In this document: positions 16,824 through 23,898 of the stretch, in pieces
Position numbering within the stretch: the stretch's first letter is position 1
Layout of the letters: each line of letters opens with the position of its first letter
NCBI RefSeq assembly: GCF_017744695.1
Contig: NZ_JAGIAS010000001.1
Location: 711,013-775,012 of the forward strand
Source: Dyadobacter sp.
Lineage (GTDB): Bacteria > Bacteroidota > Bacteroidia > Cytophagales > Spirosomataceae
Direction of reading: 5' to 3'
DNA length: 64,000 nucleotides
Program-made: the position numbers and the translations under genes
Notes under the pieces: model-generated
The model's database searches: none
What the model saw: the letters and a program-made list of their open reading frames with translations, nothing else
Told to the model about the DNA's origin: nothing

Positions 16824-16851
16824 TTTTGCTATAAGATTGATCGTTGTGCCA

Positions 16852-16921
16852 CCCCGGGTTGAAACCCAGGGGAAGAGATTTATTTTCTTTTGATACTGTA
16901 TCCCCGGGTTAAAACCCGGGG
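16852..16921. repeat. Two CCCCGGGTT palindromes upstream of nirD
   Basis: CCCCGGGTTGAAACCCAGGG with a further G (16852-16872) and CCCCGGGTTAAAACCCGGGG (16902-16921) are near-perfect and perfect palindromes separated by an AT-rich 29-bp spacer. A relative occurs at 16364-16383. The second overlaps the first unit of the 57-bp array. They look like REP-type mobile hairpins, though no transposase gene is in the window. Confidence 0.75.
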
Positions 16922-17088
16922 CAATGGGATTTTCAATTTTTAATCCATTTCCGCTGGTTTCGGCAGACGAACCCGGGGCAATGGGATTTTCAGTTTTTAA
17001 TCCATTTCCACTGGCTTCGGCCGACGGACGCGGGGCAATTGGATTTTCAATTTTCAATCCATTTCCGTTGGCTTCAGCCGACGGAAGC
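16918..17088 (-). repeat. Three tandem 57-bp hairpin repeats between nirB and nirD
   Basis: Three units of 57 bp start at 16918, 16975 and 17032 on the plus strand (each opens GGGGCAATnGGATTTTCA). Read on the coding (minus) strand each has an inverted repeat around a central GA, for example CCGTCGGCTGAAGCCAACGG, then AAATGGATT and an A/T-rich stretch ending in CCAATTGCCCC. The same architecture occurs on the plus strand at 23397-23614, with different stem bases but pairing largely kept. Both arrays lie inside nitrate operons in the same orientation relative to transcription. Confidence 0.85.
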
Positions 17089-17110
17089 GGGCCGCGGAAT
17101 GTCCGCTGCC

Positions 17111-19627
17111 TTACACCCATTCCGTGGCCCGCTTCTGGTCGCGCATGCCCTCGAACGTGATGCTTGGGTCCTTGATGGGCGTGTTCACGAAGTGTGTGAA
17201 ACGTTTGCGAAGCTCGGGACTTTCTACCACTTCGCGCCACTCGCATTTGTATACGTCGATCAGGTTTTGCATATCGCGTTCGAGCTCTTCCGCGATACCC
17301 AGTACGTCGTCCACGACCACAGCTTTCAGGTAGTTCATCCCACCCTCCATTTTGTTCAGCCAGGTGGCGGTACGCGTCAGCGGATCAGCTGTTTTGATAT
17401 AGAACATCAGGAAACGATCAATCAGGCGGAGGCAAGTTTCCTTATCTACATCGCTGGCCAGCAACTGCGCATGCTGCGGCTTGGCCCCACCATTGCCGCA
17501 TACAAACAGGTTCCAGCCCTTATCGGTAGCGATAATGCCAAAGTCTTTGCTTTGTGCCTCCGCGCATTCGCGGACGCAACCCGATACCGCCGATTTCAGC
17601 TTGTGCGGCGAACGCAGACCTTTATAACGATCTTCCACTTCGATAGCGAACGATACCGAATCCTGTACTCCGAAACGACACCAGGTAGAGCCTACGCAGC
17701 TTTTCACGGTACGTAACGATTTTCCGTAGGCGTGGCCGCTTTCAAAACCTGCATTAATCAGTTCTTCCCAGATATCCGGCAAGTCGCCCAGATGCGCTCC
17801 AAACAAGTCTATTCGCTGACCACCGGTGATTTTGGTATACAAATTATATTTCTGTGCCACCTGACCGATCACGATCAGTTTCTCAGGTGTAATCTCTCCA
17901 CCTGGAATCCGCGGAACTACAGAGTATGTGCCGCCTTTCTGAATGTTTGCCAGGTACCGGTCGTTCGAGTCCTGCGCCACCGCACGGTCCTTTTCGAGGA
18001 TATTTTCATTCCAGAGGCTGGCCAGAATCGAGGATACAAGCGGCTTGCATACTTCGCAGCCATCACCTTTACCGTGATGATCGAGCACGGCCCCGTACGT
18101 TTTCAACCCATTCATTTTCACCAAATCCAGCAGTTCCTGCCGTGAGTAGTCAAAATGCTCGCAGATCACATTGCGGACGTACACGCCTTTCTCCTTCATC
18201 ACGCCGGCGATCAGGTCTTTCACCATCGGGATACAACCGCCGCAGCCCGTACCAGCTTTGCAGCATTTTTTCAGTGCATCCACGGTATGGTGGCCGTTTT
18301 CGCCTACTTCATGGCAGATCATGCCTTTGGTAACGGCCTCGCACGAGCATATGAGCGCGTCGTCGGGCAGGCTCATGACGCCCGCACCCGCTTCCTCGCC
18401 CCCGCGGGAGCCCAGGATCAGATCCTCCGAGTCAGGAGGCAGGATCGTTTTGTTCTTGCAGGTTTGCAGGAGCATATTGTATTGCTCTGCCTCTCCTACC
18501 AGGATTCCGCCCAAAAGTGTTTTGCCGTCGGTGCTTACATTAATGCGTTTATAAATGCCTTTGGCTTTGTTTTCGTAGCGTATTGTCCGGCAAGCAGGCT
18601 CCTCCACAAACGGGTCGCCGAAGCTCGCCACGTCGGTACCGATCAGTTTCAGCTTGGTCGACATATCGTAAGGAAGGAACTCCTTTTCGCCGCCTGTCAG
18701 CATGGTAGCCACCACGTCGGCCATTTCATAGCCCGGCGCGATGAGTCCGTAGATCATATGGTGGGCCAATGCGCATTCCCCGATCGCGAAAATCGACGGA
18801 TCGGAGGTTTGCAATTGGTTATTCACGACGATACCACCACGTGGGTGCGTTTCAAGGCCTGCAATTTTCGCCACTTCGTCGCGTGGGCGGATACCTGCGG
18901 AAATGACGAGCATATCCACGTCGAGGAAGGTATTATCGGCAAACTGCATTCCTTCGATACGGTCGTCGCCTTTGATCTCCTGCGTGCTTTTTGAAAGATG
19001 TATCTGTAAACCGAGGGATTCGAGCTGGCTTTGCAGCATGCGCGAGCCGGCATCATCGATCTGCCTTGGCATGAGCCGTGGGGCGAATTCCACCACGTGT
19101 GCTTCTTCCAGGCCGAGGTCCAGTAATGCCTTTGCCGCTTCCAGCCCCAGCAAACCGCCGCCAAGCACGGCACCTTTCCGGGCCTTTTTGGCATACGACT
19201 GGATCAGTTCGAGATCCTCGATCGTGCGGTACACAAACACCCCATCCTTTTCAACTCCCGGAATCGACGGAACGAACGCCCCGGAGCCGGTCGCCATGAC
19301 AAGGTAGTCATAATATACTATGTACCCATGGTGTGAACGCACCAGTTTTTCTTCCCGGTCGATATCCACCACCGGGTCGGACAAAAACAGCCGTATCCCA
19401 TTCTCCACATACCATTCTACACCGGCCATGGAAAGGTCATCTGCCGTCTTCCCTGCAAAAAACTCGCTCAAATGTACTCTGTCGTAGGCAGCACGAGGCT
19501 CTTCGCCGAATACGGTGATGGTAAAATCCTGTCCATCCTTTTTTCTCGAGAGGAGCTTTTCACAGAATTTGTAGCCCACCATACCATTGCCAACCACGAC
19601 GACCCGGGTGTTTGAAACAGCTTTCAT
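17111..19627 (-). CDS. nirB: NAD(P)H-dependent nitrite reductase large subunit
   Basis: 838 residues, the family's usual length. Order: FAD/NAD(P)-binding oxidoreductase (about 1-300, VVVGNGMVGYKFCEKLL and GGGLLGLEAAKALLD), a BFD-like [2Fe-2S] domain (about 420-480, LICSCEAVTKGM and KAGTGCGGCIPM), a second Cys-containing segment (GDGCEVCKPLV), a ferredoxin-like half domain (about 550-620) and the siroheme/[4Fe-4S] domain with CVGSTWC (Cys-x5-Cys) and CVREC (Cys-x3-Cys) near 650-695. It reduces nitrite to ammonium with six electrons from NAD(P)H. It is transcribed divergently from the siroheme methyltransferase that makes its cofactor. Confidence 0.97.
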   Translation of the reverse strand: MKAVSNTRVVVVGNGMVGYKFCEKLLSRKKDGQDFTITVFGEEPRAAYDRVHLSEFFAGKTADDLSMAGVEWYVENGIRLFLSDPVVDIDREEKLVRSHHGYIVYYDYLVMATGSGAFVPSIPGVEKDGVFVYRTIEDLELIQSYAKKARKGAVLGGGLLGLEAAKALLDLGLEEAHVVEFAPRLMPRQIDDAGSRMLQSQLESLGLQIHLSKSTQEIKGDDRIEGMQFADNTFLDVDMLVISAGIRPRDEVAKIAGLETHPRGGIVVNNQLQTSDPSIFAIGECALAHHMIYGLIAPGYEMADVVATMLTGGEKEFLPYDMSTKLKLIGTDVASFGDPFVEEPACRTIRYENKAKGIYKRINVSTDGKTLLGGILVGEAEQYNMLLQTCKNKTILPPDSEDLILGSRGGEEAGAGVMSLPDDALICSCEAVTKGMICHEVGENGHHTVDALKKCCKAGTGCGGCIPMVKDLIAGVMKEKGVYVRNVICEHFDYSRQELLDLVKMNGLKTYGAVLDHHGKGDGCEVCKPLVSSILASLWNENILEKDRAVAQDSNDRYLANIQKGGTYSVVPRIPGGEITPEKLIVIGQVAQKYNLYTKITGGQRIDLFGAHLGDLPDIWEELINAGFESGHAYGKSLRTVKSCVGSTWCRFGVQDSVSFAIEVEDRYKGLRSPHKLKSAVSGCVRECAEAQSKDFGIIATDKGWNLFVCGNGGAKPQHAQLLASDVDKETCLRLIDRFLMFYIKTADPLTRTATWLNKMEGGMNYLKAVVVDDVLGIAEELERDMQNLIDVYKCEWREVVESPELRKRFTHFVNTPIKDPSITFEGMRDQKRATEWV

Positions 19628-19799
19628 AGTAATTAATAACTATTGATTTGTGAAAACATAATTATTTTGTTGTACTATTCTAATATTATGTGCGTGTTAT
19701 CACTTTTTTAATAAGTCAAAAGTAAATCGTGTTTTCTGATTTTCCTAATTTTTAATTCGCATTTATGATTAAAAACAAACATAAATTTTGGTAAAATGA

Positions 19800-19829
19800 T
19801 TGTTTTATAAAATTTGACTAGTAAATTTG
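19800..19829 (+). promoter_or_regulatory. Predicted Bacteroidota-type promoter for cobA operon
   Basis: TTG at 19800-19802 and TAAATTTG at 19822-19829 are separated by 19 bp. They fit the Bacteroidota housekeeping pattern TTTG/TTG - about 19 bp - TAnnTTTG. The predicted start would be near 19836, giving a leader of about 65 nt. This is a match by eye. Confidence 0.5.
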
Positions 19830-19854
19830 AACCAATAATTAATATAGTTATAAA

Positions 19855-19870
19855 ATACTATATATAGTAT
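19855..19870. promoter_or_regulatory. 16-bp palindrome, candidate operator
   Basis: ATACTATATATAGTAT is a perfect 16-bp palindrome about 33 bp before the cobA start, just downstream of the predicted promoter. It has TAC...GTA ends loosely like NarL heptamer pairs, so it could bind the NarL-like regulator of this island, but it is also simple A/T-rich sequence. Confidence 0.35.
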
Positions 19871-19902
19871 ATTTCTAATATTCACCCTATTATATATAAG
19901 AG

Positions 19903-20661
19903 ATGGAAGCAAAACTGACACTGGTAGGAGCCGGTCCCGGAGACAGCGAACTGATCACATTGAAAGGAATGCGTGCATTGCAAACCGCGGATGTGGTGCT
20001 GTACGACGAGCTCGCTAACACGGCATTCCTGGAATTTGCGCCAGCCCACGCATTGAAGATGTATGTAGGCAAGAAAGTGGGGAACCCTTCCTTCTCGCAG
20101 GACGAAATCAACGGCCTGATCGTCCGCCTCGCCCGCAAGCGCGGCCATGTAGTAAGGCTGAAAGGCGGAGACCCTTTTGTGTTCGGTCGCGGGCATGAGG
20201 AAATCGAATATGCGCAGGACCACGACATCCCCTGCGAAATGGTACCGGGCATTTCCAGCAGCATTTCAGTGCCTGCTTCCCTGGGCGTACCGGTTACCCG
20301 CCGGGGCCTGAGCGAGAGTTTCTGGGTGATCACCGGCACAACGCAGAACGGCGAGCTTTCGGACGACCTCCGGCTGGCGGCGCAATCGAAAGCGACGGTA
20401 ATCGTATTAATGGGTTTGAATAAACTGGAAGAGATTTGCGCACTATACAAACACTTCGGACGCGGCCATTTGCCTATGGCGGTGATCCAGAACGGCACCC
20501 GGCCGGATGAGAAGAGCGTGGTGGGGCAGGTTTGGGAAATGCCCCGGCTCGTACGCGAGCACGGAATCGGCACGCCGGCTATCATGGTCATGGGCGAAGT
20601 AGTAGCCCTCAGCCCCGCTTACGCATTGGAATACCTGCAAAACATGCAGATGGCATTTTGA
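19903..20661 (+). CDS. cobA: Uroporphyrinogen-III C-methyltransferase (siroheme synthesis)
   Basis: 252 residues, the size of a stand-alone SUMT domain. Family motifs: LTLVGAGPGDSELITLKGMRAL (N-terminal SAM-binding P-loop), VVLYDELAN, VGKKVGNPSFSQDEIN, VVRLKGGDPFVFGRGHEE, EMVPGISSSISVPASLGVPV-type loop and VIVLMGLNKLEEI. It methylates uroporphyrinogen III twice to precorrin-2, the precursor of the siroheme needed by NirB. It opens the plus-strand half of the nitrate island, 38 bp from the porin gene; the dehydrogenase/ferrochelatase for the later steps is not in the window. Confidence 0.95.
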   Translation: MEAKLTLVGAGPGDSELITLKGMRALQTADVVLYDELANTAFLEFAPAHALKMYVGKKVGNPSFSQDEINGLIVRLARKRGHVVRLKGGDPFVFGRGHEEIEYAQDHDIPCEMVPGISSSISVPASLGVPVTRRGLSESFWVITGTTQNGELSDDLRLAAQSKATVIVLMGLNKLEEICALYKHFGRGHLPMAVIQNGTRPDEKSVVGQVWEMPRLVREHGIGTPAIMVMGEVVALSPAYALEYLQNMQMAF

Positions 20662-20698
20662 CTTGCTTAGCTTCCACTCCAACCTAAACATAATCACA

Positions 20699-22057
20699 AT
20701 GAGAAAAGCTGTTTACCTCATTTTGCTGGGTATCACCGGGACCGGCTTGCTGGGCCCGACGCGGACAATGGCCCAATTTAGCCTTTCGGGACAATTACGG
20801 ACCCGGACGGAATTGCTTGACGGACAAGGCACCATGCTTTCCAAAGGTGAGAAGCCTGCCTTTTTCACTTCCCAGCGTACCCGTCTGAATGCGGGCTACA
20901 AAGGTTACCGGACACAGTTTTTCGTAGCCGTTCAGGATGTGCGCGTTTGGGGACAGGACGCCTCGACCAACAACCGCATCACCAATTCATCGCTGAATGG
21001 TTTGATGCTGCACGAAGCCTGGGGAGAGATCAGCCTGCTGGATACCAACCAGACCAAACTCGGGAAAGAATTTGCATTGAAGATCGGCCGGCAGGAGTTT
21101 CTCTACGACGACAGCCGTGTACTCGGCAACCTCGACTGGCTGCAACAGGCACGACGCCATGATGCGGCGCTCGTTAAATACGGCAACAATGGCTTTACAG
21201 CTCACCTCGGCGTTGCGTATAACCAAAACCGTGAGCTCAAAACGGGTACTTTGTATGACGGCGTACCCGTAGGCTACCCAGCCGGTACGAACGGGATCGG
21301 GACGATGTATAAATCGCTGCAATTTCTCTATTTGGGTAAAAAGTTAAAGCAGGGAAATGCATCGTTTCTCGTTGTAAAAGATGATTTTCAGAAATATACG
21401 TTAGATACGGCGGGCGTGAAGAAGCTGGCCAACGGCGTACGGAGCCGCGTTACCATCGGGCCGTATTTACAAACCAAATTGGGCAAGAGCTGGACGCTGA
21501 CTGCGAATGCTTTTTACCAAACCGGTAAAGATAAAGACGGTGCGTCGCTGAGCGCCTATATGTACTCTGTCCGGGGGATGTATGCAATGAACCGGGTATT
21601 TTCCATTGGCCCCGGCTTTGACTACACCTCCGGAACAGCTACCGGGTCGGCCAAAAACCACACTTTCGACCCGCTTTACGGCACGCCGCACAAGTTTTGG
21701 GGGCAAATGGACTACTTCTATGCCGCGAACGGCTTTGGCAAGGGCGGGCTTTCGGACCTTTACATTAATACGACCATCAAGGCTTCCGAAAAACTCTCGA
21801 TCAATACCGATCTCCACCATTTCGCGAGCGCGGCGGCAGTCCGGGTTTCTGATAACCAGAAGCTTTCATCCAGCTTCGGCGAAGAACTCGACATTATCGC
21901 CAACTACAATCTGACAAAGACCATCAGCTTCCAGGGCGGCTACTGCGCATTCTTCTCGACCAACAGTCTCGCACAGGTAAAGGGTGTAAAAAATCCGCAA
22001 AAAATGTCCAACTGGGCGTACCTGATGATCAATATCAAACCTGAATTCCTGAAATAA
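20699..22057 (+). CDS. Alginate-export-type outer-membrane porin
   Basis: 452 residues from ATG 20699, which gives the signal peptide MRKAVYLILLGITGTGLLGP ending near TMAQ; the open frame before it was rejected. The body is a barrel of the alginate_exp (AlgE-like) family: FSLSGQLRTRTELLDGQG, RTRLNAGYKGYRTQFFVAVQ, LHEAWGEISL, LKIGRQEFLYDDSRVLG and a final strand near NWAYLMINIKPEF. In this setting it probably lets nitrate, nitrite or another anion cross the outer membrane, which is inferred from its place between cobA and the nitrate transporter. Confidence 0.88.
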   Translation: MRKAVYLILLGITGTGLLGPTRTMAQFSLSGQLRTRTELLDGQGTMLSKGEKPAFFTSQRTRLNAGYKGYRTQFFVAVQDVRVWGQDASTNNRITNSSLNGLMLHEAWGEISLLDTNQTKLGKEFALKIGRQEFLYDDSRVLGNLDWLQQARRHDAALVKYGNNGFTAHLGVAYNQNRELKTGTLYDGVPVGYPAGTNGIGTMYKSLQFLYLGKKLKQGNASFLVVKDDFQKYTLDTAGVKKLANGVRSRVTIGPYLQTKLGKSWTLTANAFYQTGKDKDGASLSAYMYSVRGMYAMNRVFSIGPGFDYTSGTATGSAKNHTFDPLYGTPHKFWGQMDYFYAANGFGKGGLSDLYINTTIKASEKLSINTDLHHFASAAAVRVSDNQKLSSSFGEELDIIANYNLTKTISFQGGYCAFFSTNSLAQVKGVKNPQKMSNWAYLMINIKPEFLK

Positions 22058-22094
22058 GTCTGTCATAACCATCAATTTCAAACCTCTTATTACT

Positions 22095-23408
22095 ATGGAA
22101 ACGACCAATAAGCCGCTTGAAAAACTCAATATTTTCAGTTTCAAGGGCGTACAAATGCGTACCTTCCATCTGACCTGGATGGCGTTCTTCCTTTGTTTTT
22201 TCGGATGGTTCGGACTGGCCCCGCTCATGACGGTGATCAAAACCGACCTGGGATTGACCAAACCGCAAATAGGCAACATTATCATCGCTTCCGTGGCGGC
22301 AACGGTGATCGCCCGCATCGCAATTGGTAAACTCTGCGACTCCTGGGGACCACGCAAAACTTATACTGCATTGCTCGGGCTCGGCTCTATTCCGGTGATG
22401 ACGGTTGGCCTGGTGAATTCGTACGAAGGCTTTTTGCTCTTCCGTCTCGCTATCGGCGTGATCGGCGCGTCGTTTGTGGTGACGCAATACCATACTTCCG
22501 TGATGTTCGACAAGAAGATCGTCGGAACGGCTAATGCGGTAGCCGGCGGGTGGGGTAATCTTGGTGGCGGTATTACCAACATGGTGATGCCGTTGATTTT
22601 CGCAGCATTCGTAGGTGCGGGATATTTGCCTGAATCGGCCTGGAGAATCGCGATGGTGATCCCGGGAGCCGCATTGCTGATCTTCGCGTTCGTATATTAC
22701 TTCTTTACCAAAGACACCCCAGCCGGCAACTTCGAAGACCTGGCCGTGGTTAACCCGAAAGCCGCCAAAGCGAAAGGTACATTGGGTATTGCCATGCGCG
22801 ATCCCCGCACCTGGGCGTTGTTCCTTGCTTACGGCGCATGTTTTGGAATTGAGATCACTTTCGACAACGTAGCTGCACTGTATTTCTCGGAAAACTTCAA
22901 TACCTCACTCGCGACGGCGGGGATCCTCGCTGGGACGTTCGGCTTTATGAACATTTTCGCCCGTGCCGTGGGAGGTATCGTCGCCGATAAGGTAGGTAAC
23001 AAATGGGGAATGCTTGGCAAGGGACGCCTGCTGGCACTACTGCTCGTTCTCGAAGGAATCGGCATTGCATTGTTCGCGCAGAGCGGCAGCATTGTCGGCG
23101 CGGTGATCACGATGCTTTGCTTCGCGATGTTTTTGAAAATGGCGAATGGCGCGACCTATGCGATCGTACCTTTCATTAATCAAAAGGCTATCGGTTCGGT
23201 AAGCGGTATCGTAGGTGCAGGCGGTAACGTGGGCGCAGTGCTCGCAGGCTTCCTGTTCAAATCCACGACCATCAGCTACTCGCAGGCATTCATGTACATA
23301 GGCGTAGCGATCGCGTGCGTCGCCGCCATTGTAGCATTGATCAATTTTGAAAAAGTACAAACAATCACGGCAGAAACCGGCCAATTGGAACCGCTGCCCG
23401 TTGATTGA
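22095..23408 (+). CDS. Nitrate/nitrite MFS transporter (NarK/NasA type)
   Basis: 437 residues with about 12 membrane helices. NarK-family features: FHLTWMAFFLCFFGWFGLAP in helix 1, RIAIGKLCDSWGPRKTYT in the loop after helix 2, the nitrate signature-like segments GGWGNLGGGITNMVMP (helix 5) and GAGGNVGAVLAGFLF (helix 11). The protein should import nitrate and possibly exchange nitrite at the inner membrane. The last codons (LPVD and stop) are made by the first unit of the 61-bp repeat array that begins at 23397, so its C-terminus has been shaped by the repeat. Confidence 0.95.
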   Translation: METTNKPLEKLNIFSFKGVQMRTFHLTWMAFFLCFFGWFGLAPLMTVIKTDLGLTKPQIGNIIIASVAATVIARIAIGKLCDSWGPRKTYTALLGLGSIPVMTVGLVNSYEGFLLFRLAIGVIGASFVVTQYHTSVMFDKKIVGTANAVAGGWGNLGGGITNMVMPLIFAAFVGAGYLPESAWRIAMVIPGAALLIFAFVYYFFTKDTPAGNFEDLAVVNPKAAKAKGTLGIAMRDPRTWALFLAYGACFGIEITFDNVAALYFSENFNTSLATAGILAGTFGFMNIFARAVGGIVADKVGNKWGMLGKGRLLALLLVLEGIGIALFAQSGSIVGAVITMLCFAMFLKMANGATYAIVPFINQKAIGSVSGIVGAGGNVGAVLAGFLFKSTTISYSQAFMYIGVAIACVAAIVALINFEKVQTITAETGQLEPLPVD

Positions 23409-23614
23409 AATCAACGGAAATTGATAAAAATCGATGGAGCCCAATGATTGCCGCGTACCCGTTGATTGAAATCAACGGAAATGGATAAAAATCGATGGAG
23501 CCCAATGATTGCCGGGCGCCCGTTGATTGAAATCAACGGAAATGGATAAAAAATCGATGGGTTCCGATGATTGCCGGGTGCCCGTTGAATGAAATCAACG
23601 GAAATGGATAGGCG
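23397..23614 (+). repeat. Tandem 61-62-bp hairpin repeats after the nitrate transporter gene
   Basis: Units start at 23397, 23458, 23519 and 23581; the fourth is partial. Each opens with CCGTTGATTGAAATCAACGG, a 9-bp inverted repeat around GA that would form a hairpin with a TGAA-type loop (the fourth has one mismatch), followed by AAATGGATAAAAATCGATGG and CCCAATGATTGCC. The unit overlaps the transporter stop codon. It shares its layout with the 57-bp array at 16918-17088. Confidence 0.9.
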
Positions 23615-23630
23615 ATGGATTCCCCAAAAT

Positions 23631-23777
23631 GCCACGGAGTGGCAACCTGTTTATAGCAAACGACAAACCAAATATCGTAAGACTCCGGAGGAGTCGCCTA
23701 ATTACAAACAAGGAGGCCCCGCCGGGGCCAAACGATAACAAAAATTGATTTGCCACAAACAGGATGGCCTCCGGGCC
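23631..23777. repeat. BIME-like cluster of four GC-rich hairpins
   Basis: Four short palindromes with different stems follow each other: GCCACGGAGTGGC (23631-23643), GACTCCGGAGGAGTC (23681-23695), GGCCCCGCCGGGGCC (23715-23729) and GGCCTCCGGGCC (23766-23777). A/T-rich linkers such as CAACCTGTTTATAGCAAACG and GCCTAATTACAAACAAGG join them. This is the arrangement of REP/BIME elements mobilised by RAYT-type Y1 transposases. No such transposase is in the window. Confidence 0.75.
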
Positions 23778-23821
23778 AAAAACGCCACAAATAAAAATCA
23801 AGATGAATTTCAGTTTCAATT

Positions 23822-23893
23822 ATTAATCATTCACTCATTCCCCGTTCCACGGCGGATCATTCACTCATTCACTCATTCACTAATTCAGTCATT
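23822..23893. repeat. 8-bp tandem repeats upstream of the nitrate reductase gene
   Basis: Units of TCATTCAC/TCATTCAT occur as one short block near 23826-23841 and a second near 23860-23893, ending about 5 bp before the nitrate reductase start. They make up the immediate 5' leader of the gene and could vary in copy number. Confidence 0.7.
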
Positions 23894-23898
23894 AAAAC

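Larger units (their letters stand above)
19628..19902. promoter_or_regulatory. Divergent promoter region nirB / cobA
   Basis: 275 bp, strongly A/T-rich compared with the flanking genes, between divergent starts at 19627 and 19903. It must drive both halves of the nitrate island. A promoter for the plus strand and a perfect palindrome are listed separately. On the minus strand only a weak TATGTTTT (7 of 8 matches to TAnnTTTG) was seen near the nirB start. Confidence 0.75.

Noticed and set aside
16824-17246. N-terminal extension of nirD (141 extra codons)
   Set aside because: It translates the 57-bp repeats and overlaps the end of nirB; NirD is normally about 110 residues and starts at 16823.
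18155-18994. 279-codon plus-strand open frame opposite nirB
   Set aside because: Antisense shadow of nirB, rich in His and Arg, without family motifs.
23397-23614. CRISPR array
   Set aside because: The 61-bp period looks CRISPR-like, but the supposed spacers are the same in each unit and no cas gene is present.
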